DNA of 64,000 bases from Streptomyces sp. WP-1 (GCF_030450125.1 NZ_CP123923.1:806001-870000), one strand, 5' to 3'; counted from the first letter of the stretch, positions 51,298 through 60,765 are shown. Numbers and translations are program-made. The notes: generated from the letters alone by a model not told the origin.

Positions 51298-53268
51298 TTG
51301 CGAGGTTCCGCCCCCGATTCCCCGTCCACTCCCGGCCACAGACATCTGAGGCGGGCCGCCGTACCGCTCGCCGCGGCGGCCCTGCTGCTGCCGCTGTTCG
51401 GCGCGGCCCCCGCCCGGAGCGCCCCGGACCCCTCCCCCGGCCGGCTGCAGTCGGCGTTCGCCTCCGCGTCCGCCGCGTACCACGTGCCGCAGAGCGTGCT
51501 GCTGGCCGTCTCCTACCTCCAGTCCCGCTGGGACTACCACGGCGGCGCGCCCAGCGTCTCCGGCGGCTACGGCCCGATGCACCTCACCGACGCCCGTACC
51601 GCGATCGCCGCCACGGAGCACTTCGCCGACGGCACCGAGGACGCGCGCGGCGACAGCTCCCGCCCCGCGCCGCACCCCGAGTCGAAGGTGCCGGCCGACT
51701 CCGCGCTGCCGGCCCGGCTGAAGACCCTGCCCCGGGCCGCGCGGCTGACCGGCATCCCGGCCGCGAAGCTGCGCACCGACCCGGCGGCGAACATCTCCGG
51801 CGGCGCCGCCCTGCTGGCCGCCGCACAGCGTGGGCTGGGCGAGCCGCTGAGCGCCGACCCGGCCGACTGGTACGGCGCGGTGGCCCGCTTCTCCGGGGCC
51901 GACGACACGGCGACGGCGGCAGCGTACGCCCATGACGTGTACGACGTGCTCCGCACGGGTGAGCGGCGCACCACGGACGCCGGGCAGCGGGTCGCCCTGG
52001 CCGCCGAGCCGGGTCTCGCCCCGCGGACCGCGCAGCTGTCCCGGACCGGGCCGCGCACCGTCAAGGACGACGGCGCGCAGTGCCCGAAGTCGGTGTCCTG
52101 CGAGTGGCTCCCGGCGGCGTACGCGCAGTTCGGCGACGACGACTACGGCAATCACGACCTCGGCGACCGCCCGGCCTCGCAGGCGATCAAGTACATCGTC
52201 ATCCACGACACCGAGGGCGCCTGGGACGGCGTCCTGAACCTGATCCAGGACCCCACCTACGTGTCCTGGAACTACACCGTCCGCTCCACCGACGGCCTGA
52301 TCGCCCAGCACGTCAAGGCGAAGGACGTGGCCTGGCACGCGGGCAACTGGGACGTCAACGCGCGCTCGATCGGCATCGAGCACGAGGGCTTCCTGGCCGA
52401 CCCGGACGCCTGGTTCACGGAGGCGATGTACCGGTCCTCGGCGCGGCTGGTGACGTACCTGTCCTCGCGGTACGGCATTCCGCTGGACCGGCAGCACATC
52501 CTGGGCCATGACAATGTGCCCGGCCCGACGGCGTCCACCATCGCGGGGATGCACACCGACCCGGGGCCGTACTGGGACTGGGCGCACTACTTCCAGCTGC
52601 TCGGCCACCCGTTCAAGAAGACCGCGGGCAGGCAGGGCGGCCTGGTGACGATCCGGCCGGACTACGCCACGAACCAGCCGGCCTACACGGGCTGCACCAC
52701 GGCGGGCGAGCCCTGCGCGGCGCACGCCTCCAGCGAGGTGCGGCTGTACTCGGACCACGATGTGAACGCGCCGCTGATCACGGACGTCGGGCGCGGTACG
52801 CCGCCGACGACCGACGTCAACGACGTGTCCTCGCGGGCCGCCACCGGCCAGCAGTACGCGGTCGCCGATCACTGGGGCGACTGGACGGCCATCTGGTACC
52901 TCGGCCAGAAGGCGTGGTTCCAGAACCCGGCGAAGCATCCGACGGCCGTCTCCGCCAAGGGGCGCGTGATCACCCCGAAGGAGGGGCTGACCAGCATCCC
53001 GGTGTACGGCCGCGCCTACCCGGAGAAGTCCGCCTATCCGGCGGGGGTGCCCGTCCAGTCGGTGGTGCCGCTGCCGTACACCGTCCCGGCCGGGCAGAAG
53101 TACGTGATCGGTGACGAGATGCCGGGCGAGTACTACTACTCGGTCACCTTCACCCCGGACTCGCACCAGGTGGTGCGGGGCGACGACCTGTACTACGAGA
53201 TCCAGTACGGCCACCGGGTCGAGTTCGTCCGGGCGGCGGACGTGACCGTGGAGAACTCGGCGAGCTGA
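51298..53268 (+). CDS. Secreted N-acetylmuramoyl-L-alanine amidase (amidase_2) with N-terminal transglycosylase-like region
   Basis: A 656-residue secreted protein. After a signal peptide (LRRAAVPLAAAALLLPLFGA) comes a region (about 45-245) resembling a lytic-transglycosylase-type helical domain (AAYHVPQSVLLAVSYLQSRW). The amidase_2 domain (about 295-420) has zinc ligands in IVIHDTEG (His about 303) and the HILGHDNVPGP block, with NARSIGIEHEGF. A C-terminal SH3-like tail follows. It should cut the amide between muramic acid and L-alanine in peptidoglycan. The start is TTG with a perfect AGGAGG 5 nt before it. Longer in-frame sequence upstream is repeat-rich and not coding. Confidence 0.84.
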   Translation: MRGSAPDSPSTPGHRHLRRAAVPLAAAALLLPLFGAAPARSAPDPSPGRLQSAFASASAAYHVPQSVLLAVSYLQSRWDYHGGAPSVSGGYGPMHLTDARTAIAATEHFADGTEDARGDSSRPAPHPESKVPADSALPARLKTLPRAARLTGIPAAKLRTDPAANISGGAALLAAAQRGLGEPLSADPADWYGAVARFSGADDTATAAAYAHDVYDVLRTGERRTTDAGQRVALAAEPGLAPRTAQLSRTGPRTVKDDGAQCPKSVSCEWLPAAYAQFGDDDYGNHDLGDRPASQAIKYIVIHDTEGAWDGVLNLIQDPTYVSWNYTVRSTDGLIAQHVKAKDVAWHAGNWDVNARSIGIEHEGFLADPDAWFTEAMYRSSARLVTYLSSRYGIPLDRQHILGHDNVPGPTASTIAGMHTDPGPYWDWAHYFQLLGHPFKKTAGRQGGLVTIRPDYATNQPAYTGCTTAGEPCAAHASSEVRLYSDHDVNAPLITDVGRGTPPTTDVNDVSSRAATGQQYAVADHWGDWTAIWYLGQKAWFQNPAKHPTAVSAKGRVITPKEGLTSIPVYGRAYPEKSAYPAGVPVQSVVPLPYTVPAGQKYVIGDEMPGEYYYSVTFTPDSHQVVRGDDLYYEIQYGHRVEFVRAADVTVENSAS

Positions 53269-53281
53269 CCGCTCCCGGGCC

Positions 53282-53779
53282 TCAGCCCTGCTGGAAAAGC
53301 TCCGCCGGGAGCGGCTTCAGCAGGGCGTACAGGTCGTCGGTGATGGGCCGGTCCCAGGCGGCGATGGTCACGAGGACGCCGTCGCTGCGGTCGAACTGGA
53401 CACAGGAGATCCGGCTCTCGGAGAGCTTCAGCCGGCGCACGATCAGGAGGTTGTCGCCCTGGAGCACCGGGGTGTCCTCGGTGCCGACGACGGTGACCTC
53501 CTCGTCGTTCTCCAGCGCCAGCAGCAGCTGGCCCACCTCGAAGGGGATCTCCGCCTCTTCCACCTCGCGGGCCGGGGAGCCCTGCGGCAGATTGCCGATG
53601 ATCATCGCGGGGCCGCGGCCGCCGAAGAGGTCGTAGCGCAGGAAGACACCCTGGCAGGTGCCGTCGGGCGCGGGCAGCAGACCCGCGCCGAGATTGCCCG
53701 GCCAGTCGCCCGGGTCCATGGCCAGCACGTCGAAGTCGGGCCCGGCGGGAGTGGCACTGCGGCGGCGGAGGAACGACAT
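53282..53779 (-). CDS. Conserved hypothetical protein
   Basis: A 165-residue cytoplasmic protein: MSFLRRRSATPAGPDFDVLA, then LLPAPDGTCQGVFLRYDLFG, an acidic middle block and KLSESRISCVQFDRSDGVLV. It has conserved-looking charged patches but no recognisable domain, signal peptide or membrane helix. It lies 13 bp downstream of the amidase gene on the opposite strand. Function unknown. Confidence 0.7.
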   Translation of the reverse strand: MSFLRRRSATPAGPDFDVLAMDPGDWPGNLGAGLLPAPDGTCQGVFLRYDLFGGRGPAMIIGNLPQGSPAREVEEAEIPFEVGQLLLALENDEEVTVVGTEDTPVLQGDNLLIVRRLKLSESRISCVQFDRSDGVLVTIAAWDRPITDDLYALLKPLPAELFQQG

Positions 53780-54186
53780 GCCGCAATGGTACGTGCCCCG
53801 GCACAGCGGAGTGACCTGCGGGCACCCGGTGGTGGAGCGGGGCAGGCATGCCGGGAGGGCGGGGTGCGGAACTCGCGGTGTGGAGGCGCGCGCTCGTCGC
53901 TCGGGCTCGGGGACAGGGGCCGTACCCGCGTCCGCCGTGCCGGGCCGACCACCGGCGGCGGGCACCGGGCAGGGGTCCGCGAGACCGGCTCGGGCCGGGG
54001 CCGGGGCCGTACCGGGGTCGGGGCCGTACCGGGGTCGGGGCCGTACCGGGGCCGGACGGGCGGACTCCGGGCCCCTCACTCCCTGTCACCGGCCACCCGC
54101 TCGGCGGCCACACGCCCGGCGGCCGCGGCGGGCCGGCCCGGCACCCGCCGTCACCGCACCCCGTCCTCACCCGCTCACGACTTCCC
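53780..54186. other. Intergenic region with 17-nt tandem repeats
   Basis: 407 bp without a supported gene. Three 17-nt tandem units (GGGGCCGTACCGGGGTC type) lie at 54003-54019, 54020-54036 and 54037-54053. The stretch between is GC-rich and shows no other sites. Confidence 0.6.
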
Positions 54187-55092
54187 TCATTCCTCCCCCT
54201 CCCCCGGCGTCGGCGGCAGCACCGCCACCGGGGCGGCCGCGTGCAGCAGGACGGCCTGGGTGACGGAGCCCATCATGCGGGCCGGGGCGAGCAGGCGGCG
54301 GCGGTGGCGGCCGACGACGACCAGTTCGGCGGCGCGGGAGGCGGCCACGAGGTTGCCCGCCGCGTCGCCCGGCAGGGCCTCCGAGTCGGCGCGGACGCTC
54401 GGGTGGCGCTCGCGGTGCGGGGCGAGGAAGCCCTCGGCGAGGGCCCGGGTCTCGTTGGCGATGGCCTCCTCGTCGGGCATGGGCGGCACCAGCTGGCCGG
54501 GCGCCGACCAGGTCTGAAGGGGCCACGGATAGGCGGCGATCGCCTGCACCCGGGCGCCGCGCAGGGCCGCCTCGGTGAAGGCGAAGGCGAGCGTGGCCTC
54601 GTCGGGGCTGTCGACGTTCACACCGACCACCACCCGGGGTCCGGGCTCGGCGGGGCCCTCGCCGTGCACCTCGCGGTCGGGCGGCGGTACGACGACGACC
54701 GGGCACTCGGCGTCCCGCGCGGCGGCGAGGCTGTTGGAGCCGAGCAGCAGGCTGGCGAAGCCGCCCCGGCCGCGGGAGCCGATCACCATCAGCTGGGCGT
54801 CGACGCCGAGTTCGGGCAGCACCGCGCCGGGCGCCCCCTCCAGCGCGATGTACTCCACGGTCTCGGGCGCGTGGTCCGCGAGCCGGGCGCGCACCTCGTC
54901 GAGGACGGGGTCGCCCTCCTCGTCGGACGGCCCGGCCACCAGGACGTCGGTCTGCCCCCAGGCGGCGTACTGACGGACATGGACCACCCGCAGCGGTGCC
55001 GCACGGCGACGGGCGGCGTCCGCCGCCCGCTCCATCGCGCGCAGACTGTCCTCGGAACCGTCCACCGCGGCGATGACCGGCGCAGCGCTCAT
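54187..55092 (-). CDS. Universal stress protein, tandem UspA domains
   Basis: A 301-residue protein of two UspA domains (about 5-145 and 155-300). Domain 1 has the ATP-loop GSRGRGGFASLLLGSNS; domain 2 has the matching GRHRRRLLAPARMMGSVTQA and AAAPVAVLP. Tandem Usp proteins respond to hypoxia or starvation and bind ATP or other nucleotides. The order starts with PVIAAVDGSEDSLRAMERAA. A hydrophobic signal is absent, so it is cytoplasmic. Confidence 0.9.
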   Translation of the reverse strand: MSAAPVIAAVDGSEDSLRAMERAADAARRRAAPLRVVHVRQYAAWGQTDVLVAGPSDEEGDPVLDEVRARLADHAPETVEYIALEGAPGAVLPELGVDAQLMVIGSRGRGGFASLLLGSNSLAAARDAECPVVVVPPPDREVHGEGPAEPGPRVVVGVNVDSPDEATLAFAFTEAALRGARVQAIAAYPWPLQTWSAPGQLVPPMPDEEAIANETRALAEGFLAPHRERHPSVRADSEALPGDAAGNLVAASRAAELVVVGRHRRRLLAPARMMGSVTQAVLLHAAAPVAVLPPTPGEGEE

Positions 55093-55239
55093 ACTTCCTC
55101 ACCTCCGGAACACGACCTTCTCCCTTGCTGGGGCCAGCCTCCATCAGGCATCGGCCCCGGCAGGGCGCTGTAGGTCACGTGTCCGGAAATCGGCGCGCAA
55201 CACCCCCGGTTCAGATCAGGCCCGTGGTGCGGCCCGTCC

Positions 55240-55482
55240 TCAGGTGAGGTCGAACTCCCCTTCCCGTGCGTCGGAGACGAAGGCGCCCCACTCCGCGGGG
55301 GTGAAGATCAGGGAGGGGCTCTCCGGTCGCTCGCTGTTGCGCATCGCGATGAAGCCCTCGACGAAGGCGATCTGGACATCGCCCTTGCCTCGGCTGCTGG
55401 ACCGCCACTCCGCCTCACTGAGGTCCAGGTCCGGCTTGTCCCAGCCCTTGAGCGGCTTGTGCTGGGTGGTGCTCTCGGCCAC
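55240..55482 (-). CDS. DUF397 family protein
   Basis: An 80-residue DUF397 protein: AEWRSSSRGKGDVQIAFVEG, then AMRNSERPESPSLIFTPAEW and a C-terminal FVSDAREGEFDLT. In Streptomyces, DUF397 genes usually lie next to a Scr1-type XRE regulator and form a toxin-antitoxin-like regulatory pair. No XRE partner is seen here, so this copy is an orphan. Confidence 0.85.
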   Translation of the reverse strand: MAESTTQHKPLKGWDKPDLDLSEAEWRSSSRGKGDVQIAFVEGFIAMRNSERPESPSLIFTPAEWGAFVSDAREGEFDLT

Positions 55483-55565
55483 GTCCGTGCTCCTCCCGGT
55501 GTCGTCGTCCGCGGCTCAGCCTAGCGACCGCTCCCGGTGCCCAACAGCCCACGTGGGAAGGACGT

Positions 55566-56585
55566 TCAGCGCTCCGGTGGTTCGGCGCCGACCAGCCACA
55601 TGGCGAAGAACTGCGATCCGCCGCCGTACGCGTGCCCGAGCACCCTTCTGGCCCCGGGCACCTGGTGTTCCCCGGCCTGGCCGCGCACCTGGAGGGCGGC
55701 CTCGGCGAAGCGCAGCATGCCGGAGGCGCCGATGGGGTTGGTGGACAGCACCCCGCCCGACATGTTGACGGGGAGGTCGCCGTCGAGCGCGGTCACCCCG
55801 GCCTCGGTGAGCTTCCAGCCCTCGCCCTCCGCGGCGAAGCCCAGGTTCTCCAGCCACATGGGCTCGTACCAGGAGAACGGCACGTACATCTCGACGGCGT
55901 CGATGTCCCGGCGCGGGTCGGTGATCCCGGCCTGCCGGTAGACGTCGGCGGCGCAGTCCCGGCCGGCCCGCGGGGAGACGAAGTCCTTGCCCGCGAACAG
56001 GGTGGGTTCGCTGCGCATGGCGCCGCCGAGCAGCCAGGCGGGCGGCCGGGGCGCGCGGGCGGCTCCGGCGCGGTCGGTGAGGACCATGGCGCAGGCGCCG
56101 TCCGAGGAGGGGCAGGTCTCGGAGTAGCGGACGGGGTCCCAGAGCATGGGCGCGGCCATCACCTTCTCCAGGGTGATGTCGTGTTCGTGCAGGTGGGCGT
56201 AGGGGTTCTTGAGGGCGTTGCGCCGGTCCTTGTGGGCGACCAGCGCGCCGACGGTGTCGGGGGCGCCGCTGCGCCGCATGTAGGCGCGCACATGCGGGGC
56301 GAAGAAGCCGCCCGCCCCGGCGAGCAGGGGCTGCTGGAAGGGGACGGGCAGGGACAGCCCCCACATGGCGTTGGACTCGGACTGCTTCTCGAAGGCGACG
56401 GTGAGGACGGTTCCGTGCAGCCGGGCGGCCACGAGGTTCGCGGCGACCAGCGCGGTGGAGCCGCCGACGGAGCCCGCGGTGTGCACGCGCAGCACGGGTT
56501 TGCCGACGGCGCCGAGCGCGTCGGCGAGGTACAGCTCGGGCATCATCACGCCCTCGAAGAAGTCGGGCGCCTTCCCGATGACCAC
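55566..56585 (-). pseudogene. Thiolase-family protein (lipid-transfer type), 5'-truncated
   Basis: The 339-codon frame encodes everything but the N-terminus of an acetyl-CoA acetyltransferase / lipid-transfer thiolase: MIGKAPDFFEGVMMPELYLA, VLRVHTAGSVGGSTALVAAN, TCPSSDGACAMVLTDRAG and LGHAYGGGSQFFAMWLVGA. Relatives start about 45 residues earlier. Here an in-frame stop (TAG near 56597) cuts in front of the block reading VDAVVIGKAPDFFEG. The DNA downstream on the plus strand starts the desulfhydrase gene, so the truncation could come from a junction at about 56600. A GTG start at 56585 would give a protein lacking that part. Confidence 0.72.
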
Positions 56586-56672
56586 GGCGTCGACGTCCTA
56601 CTGTGATCGACTGATCGTCGTACCGCCGTCACCCTGCCGAGGGTCCCTGCCCTCCTCCCCCGAGGATCCGCC

Positions 56673-57641
56673 ATGACGCACCCGCCCGTGCCGCTCGGCA
56701 CCTTCCCCACCCCGCTCGAACCGGCGCCCCGGCTGGCCGCCGCGCTGGGGCTCGGCCCGGAGGACCTGTGGGTCAAGCGGGACGATCTGACCGGTCTGGG
56801 CGGCGGCGGGAACAAGATCCGCAAGCTGGAGTGGACGGTGGGCGCGGCGCTCGCGGAGGGCGCGGACACGCTGGTGACCACGGGCGCGGCGCAGAGCAAC
56901 CACGCCCGGCTGACCGCCGCCGCGGCCGCCCGGCTGGGCCTCGACGCCGTGCTGGTGCTGCGCGGCACCCCCGGTGCCTCCCGCTCCGGGAACCTCGCGC
57001 TCGACTGGCTGTTCGGGGCCCGGCTCACCTGGGCGGGCGATGTGGACCAGGCGGGCCTGGACACGGCCGCGGCCGAGGTGTGCGCCCGGCTGCGCGCGGC
57101 CGGGAAGCGCCCCGCGCTGATCCCGTTCGGCGGCTCCGGGACCCTGGGCGCCCGGGGCTACGCGCGCTGCGGCGAGGAACTGCGCTCCCAGCTGCCGGAG
57201 TTGCGCACGGCGGTGGTCGCGCTCGGCTCGGGCGGCACCATGGCGGGCCTCGTCGCCGCCCTCGGCACCGACCGCGTCCTCGGCGTCGATGTCGGCGCGC
57301 TGGCCGACCCGGCCGCCGCGGTGGTGGCGTTCGCTACGCCGCTCACCTCGCGGGAGGTCACGGCGGAGCGGCTACGGGTGCGGCGGGACCAGGTGGGCGC
57401 GGGGTACGCGGCGCTGACGGAGCCGGTGTCCGAGGCACTGCGGCTGGCCGCGCGGACCGAGGGGATCGTGCTGGACCCGACGTACACGGGGCGGGCCCTG
57501 GCCGGGCTGCGGGCGGCGGTGCGCGACGGCGACGTACGCCCCGGGGAGAAGACGGTGTTCGTGCACACCGGGGGGCTGCCGGGGCTGTTCGGTCACGCGG
57601 CGGCGGTGGCGGCCGCGGAGGAGGGGGCGGGGGCTTACTGA
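56673..57641 (+). CDS. dcyD: D-cysteine desulfhydrase / ACC-deaminase family protein
   Basis: A 322-residue fold-type II PLP enzyme. The cofactor lysine is in GGGNKIRKLEW (about Lys48-51) and the substrate-contact TTGAAQSNHARLTAAAAA is intact, as are the phosphate-binding LGSGGTMAGLV and the C-terminal VHTGGLPGLF. D-Cysteine desulfhydrase (pyruvate, H2S, ammonia) and ACC deaminase differ at few residues, so the substrate is not settled. It starts at the junction where the thiolase gene is cut and has no operon partner. Confidence 0.86.
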   Translation: MTHPPVPLGTFPTPLEPAPRLAAALGLGPEDLWVKRDDLTGLGGGGNKIRKLEWTVGAALAEGADTLVTTGAAQSNHARLTAAAAARLGLDAVLVLRGTPGASRSGNLALDWLFGARLTWAGDVDQAGLDTAAAEVCARLRAAGKRPALIPFGGSGTLGARGYARCGEELRSQLPELRTAVVALGSGGTMAGLVAALGTDRVLGVDVGALADPAAAVVAFATPLTSREVTAERLRVRRDQVGAGYAALTEPVSEALRLAARTEGIVLDPTYTGRALAGLRAAVRDGDVRPGEKTVFVHTGGLPGLFGHAAAVAAAEEGAGAY

Positions 57642-57784
57642 GGGGCAGGCCCAGGGGAGATCGGGGCGGTGAAGGGCGTACAGAAATTCTTCGGCCGGTA
57701 CCCGCAACCTCGACCGGGGTCGGACGTCTGTCCGGGTGGAGGCCTCCACTTCGACCAGTTGTCCGACCAGCCCTGAAGGAACCC

Positions 57785-58237
57785 ATGTCCGCACACCGTG
57801 TCCCCCGCCCGAGCCGCGCCCGCAAGCTGCGCACCGTCCTGGGGGTCTCCGCGCTGGGCGCGGCGCTCGCCGTCACCGGCACCGTGGCCGCGCAGGCCGC
57901 GCAGTCCGACCACCACGCCGCCGCGACGCCGAAGCCGGTGCCGTCGGTCCCGACCCGTACGGCGACGCCGACCCCCGTCCCCTCGGTCCCGGGCGGTACG
58001 GCGACCCCGCGTCCCGTGCCCTCGGTCCCGGGCGGTACCGCGACCCCGCGTCCCGTGCCCTCGGTCCCGGGCGGTACCGCGACCCCGCGCCCCGTGCCGT
58101 CCGTCCCGGGCGGTACCGCGACCCCGTCGCCCGTGCCGCCGCCCGCGCACTCCGCGTCCCCGTCGCCGGTGCCGTCGACGCCCGCCCACCCGCACCACGG
58201 GCCGGCCGTCCCGGCGCCGGTTCCGCCGCAGCACTGA
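57785..58237 (+). CDS. Secreted proline-rich protein with 13-residue repeats
   Basis: A 150-residue exported protein. After a signal peptide (LRTVLGVSALGAALAVTGTV) it has five copies of a 13-residue repeat, typically PSVPGGTATPRPV, encoded by 39-nt units at 57941-58135, and a His/Pro-rich end. No known domain. It probably forms an extended wall or surface element. GAAGGA before the ATG supports the start. Confidence 0.72.
   Translation: MSAHRVPRPSRARKLRTVLGVSALGAALAVTGTVAAQAAQSDHHAAATPKPVPSVPTRTATPTPVPSVPGGTATPRPVPSVPGGTATPRPVPSVPGGTATPRPVPSVPGGTATPSPVPPPAHSASPSPVPSTPAHPHHGPAVPAPVPPQH
57941..58135 (+). repeat. Five 39-nt coding tandem repeats
   Basis: Units start at 57941, 57980, 58019, 58058 and 58097. 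The middle three are nearly identical at the DNA level, not only in protein, which points to recent copying. The first and last units have diverged. Confidence 0.85.
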
Positions 58238-58299
58238 GGTAGGGGCGGGTGCGGGGAGCCGTCGTACGGCGGTTCCCCGCACCCGGTCCCGGGAGATCC

Positions 58300-58956
58300 A
58301 TGACGACAGCCACCCCACCGGCGGCCCTGCCCTGGGAACGGGCCGGTGCCGCCCGGCTCCCGTCCCGCCGGCGGCGATTCACCCGGCTCCTCGCCCGTAT
58401 CGGCATGGGCCAGGACACCGTGTCCGAGCCGCGTCCCCCGACCAGGGGAGCGGCAACCGCCGCCGAACGCCCGCCCGGGATCGAGGAGTTGTACCACCAC
58501 CGCCGGCTGCCCCTGGTGCGCCTTGCGGTGCTGCTGGTGGACGATCTGCCCACGGCCGAGGACGTCGTACAGGACGCGTTCACCGCGCTGTTCCGCCGGC
58601 ACGGCCATCGGCTGGCCGCCCTGGACGACCCGGAGGCGTATCTGCGGACCAGCGTGGTCAACACGGCCCGCTCGGTGCTGCGTCGGCGCAGGACCGTACG
58701 GGCGCACCCCCCGGCGCCGGAGGGGCACGCGCCCGCGCCCGAGGAGGACGTGCTCATCCATGAGGACCACCGGGAGGTGCTGGCGGCGCTGGGCACCCTG
58801 ACCCGGCGCCAACGGGAGGTACTGGTGCTGCGCTACTGGTCGCATCTGACGGAGGCCGAGATCGCGGCGACGCTCGGTCTGTCGAGAGGGGCCGTCAAGT
58901 CCACGGCCAGCCGGGCCCTGGACGCGCTCGGCCGGCGTCTGGAGGGTCTGCGATGA
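58300..58956 (+). CDS. ECF/SigE-type RNA polymerase sigma factor
   Basis: A 218-residue sigma factor. Region 2 includes RLAVLLVDDLPTAEDVVQDA and FTALFRRHGHRLAALDDPEA. Region 4 is TRRQREVLVLRYWSHLTEAE with the HTH IAATLGLSRGAVKSTASRAL. The N-terminal 60 residues are basic and variable. The gene overlaps the next one by ATGA, and that one encodes a small membrane protein, which fits an anti-sigma or regulator role. GGGAG precedes the ATG. Confidence 0.87.
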   Translation: MTTATPPAALPWERAGAARLPSRRRRFTRLLARIGMGQDTVSEPRPPTRGAATAAERPPGIEELYHHRRLPLVRLAVLLVDDLPTAEDVVQDAFTALFRRHGHRLAALDDPEAYLRTSVVNTARSVLRRRRTVRAHPPAPEGHAPAPEEDVLIHEDHREVLAALGTLTRRQREVLVLRYWSHLTEAEIAATLGLSRGAVKSTASRALDALGRRLEGLR

Positions 58957-59303
58957 ACCACTCCCCCGTCGACGGATCCGTCCGGGAACCCGTCGAGGAA
59001 CGGCTGCGCGCCGCCCTGGCCGCCCGCGCGAACGCCGTCGGACCGGCCGATCTGCGCCCCCTGCGCTCGCCGACCGGCGCGCTCAAGTCGTACCGTCTGC
59101 CGCTGCGCGGCACCGTGGTGGGGCTGCTGGCCCTGGCGGCGGTGGCGGCCCTCGTCCTGTTCACCCTCCACGGCGGCGGGACCCGTCCGGCACCGCCGGC
59201 CCACCATCCGCGCCCGACCGTCGGCACGCCCTCACCGGTGCCGAGTTCCGCGTCGCCCACGCCCGTGGCGAGCCCTTCCGCCCCGGAGCCGGACCCGCGG
59301 TGA
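58953..59303 (+). CDS. Small membrane protein coupled to the sigma factor gene
   Basis: A 116-residue protein with an N-terminal cytoplasmic part (about 1-45), one membrane helix GTVVGLLALAAVAALVLFTL and a Pro/Ser/Thr-rich extracellular tail. It overlaps the sigma factor gene by ATGA. The arrangement suggests a regulator of the sigma factor, but no zinc-binding ZAS motif is visible, so an anti-sigma role is only inferred. Confidence 0.75.
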   Translation: MNHSPVDGSVREPVEERLRAALAARANAVGPADLRPLRSPTGALKSYRLPLRGTVVGLLALAAVAALVLFTLHGGGTRPAPPAHHPRPTVGTPSPVPSSASPTPVASPSAPEPDPR

Positions 59304-59423
59304 GCACGGTGCGGGCCCTGAGCGCGGTGAGCGCGGTGAATGCGGTGAGCGCGGTGAGCGCGGTGGCGAATTGCACCCGTCCGCGCCCACCGGTCCGGCA
59401 CCCGCACCGCTAAGTTGGGCGGC

Positions 59424-60389
59424 ATGAGCAACCTTGACCGCGCGCCCGAGCCGACCGTCTGCGGTGGCCGCGGATTCGTCGTCGCGGAACCCGTCCGCGA
59501 ACTGCTGAGCCCCCGCTCCGTCAAGCTGGGGGAATCGACCGAGGTGCGACGGCTGCTGCCGAACCTCGGCCGCCGCATGATCGGCGCGTGGGCCTTCGTC
59601 GACCACTACGGCCCGGACGACATCGCCGACGAGCCCGGCATGCAGGCCCCGCCGCACCCCCACATCGGGCTGCAGACGGTCAGCTGGCTGCACGAGGGCG
59701 AGGTGCTGCACCGCGACTCCACGGGCAGCCTCCAGACGATCCGGCCCCGGCAGCTGGGCCTGATGACCGCGGGGCGCGCGATCAGCCACTCCGAGGAGAG
59801 CCCCCGCCCGCACGCCCGCCTCCTGCACGGCGCCCAGCTGTGGGTGGCGCTGCCCGACGCGCACCGGCACACGGAACCGAGGTTCGAGTTCCACGCCGAG
59901 CTGCCCACGGTCACCGCGCCCGGCCTGACCGCCACGGTGCTCCTCGGCGACCTCGACGGCTCCGTCTCCCCCGGCACGGCCTACACCCCGATCGTCGGCG
60001 CCGACCTCACCCTCACCCGGGGCGCCGATGTCCGGCTGCCCCTGGACCCCGACTTCGAGTACGGCGTCCTCGCGATGTCCGGCGAGGTCCACGTGGACGG
60101 CGTGCCGGTGCTGCCCGGCTCGATGCTCTACCTCGGCTGCGGCCGCTCCGAACTCCCCCTGCGCGCCGAGTCCGACGCCGGCGTCATGCTCCTGGGCGGC
60201 GAGCCCTTCGCCGAGGAGCTGATCATGTGGTGGAACTTCGTGGCCCGCACCGAGTCCGAGATCGAACAGGCCCGCGAGGACTGGATGAAGGGGGTTCGTT
60301 TCGGCGAGGTGAAGGGCTACGACGGGGCTCCGCTGCGCGCACCGCAGCTGCCGGAGGTACCGCTGAAACCGCGCGGAAGAGTGCGTTGA
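59424..60389 (+). CDS. Pirin family protein
   Basis: A 321-residue cupin-type pirin. The N-terminal metal-binding block is FVDHYGPDDIADEPGMQAPP followed by HPHIGLQTVSWL and RDSTGSLQTI; the C-terminal cupin domain runs from about 190. Bacterial pirins include quercetinases and regulators of redox enzymes. The metal-binding His and Glu residues are present in the first cupin. The start ATG is 9 nt downstream of another in-frame ATG (59415). The next 380 bp contain only decayed sequence. Confidence 0.86.
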   Translation: MSNLDRAPEPTVCGGRGFVVAEPVRELLSPRSVKLGESTEVRRLLPNLGRRMIGAWAFVDHYGPDDIADEPGMQAPPHPHIGLQTVSWLHEGEVLHRDSTGSLQTIRPRQLGLMTAGRAISHSEESPRPHARLLHGAQLWVALPDAHRHTEPRFEFHAELPTVTAPGLTATVLLGDLDGSVSPGTAYTPIVGADLTLTRGADVRLPLDPDFEYGVLAMSGEVHVDGVPVLPGSMLYLGCGRSELPLRAESDAGVMLLGGEPFAEELIMWWNFVARTESEIEQAREDWMKGVRFGEVKGYDGAPLRAPQLPEVPLKPRGRVR

Positions 60390-60765
60390 CCTGGGGAGAC
60401 TCTGATTTGCGGTCCAAGGCGTTCGAGACCGTCCTTTCGCCTGACCTCCAACGAGGATCGCTGGTGGCGCTGACTCTTGGATACTGCCTGCGGGACGCCT
60501 CCGAGGCTGCCCGCGTTTCCAAGGTCTGGTCATATGAGGGCAGCTTTGGCCGGACGAATGCTGACCCAATGCTGACTTTACTGACGAGTCATCAGCACAT
60601 GGTGAAGCGGTGTGATCGCTCCTTGGAGCGCGGCTGGGGGAGAGATTATCTGCATCGTGTTGTCGGCTGATGCTGCCCCGGAGTCGATTAGCCTTCGGGG
60701 CCAGTCGTCGTTGGCCGGCCGCTCGGGCAGTTGTGGGAACCAAACAGCTTCAGGTGTAGGCGACA
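60390..60765. other. Lower-GC remnant region
   Basis: Sequence between the pirin gene and a transposase fragment, with noticeably lower GC than the neighbouring genes. An open stretch at 60405-60670 (ending HQHMVKRCDRSLERGWGRDY) has no start with a ribosome site and contains a TTA codon. It may be decayed accessory DNA. No family is recognised. Confidence 0.45.
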
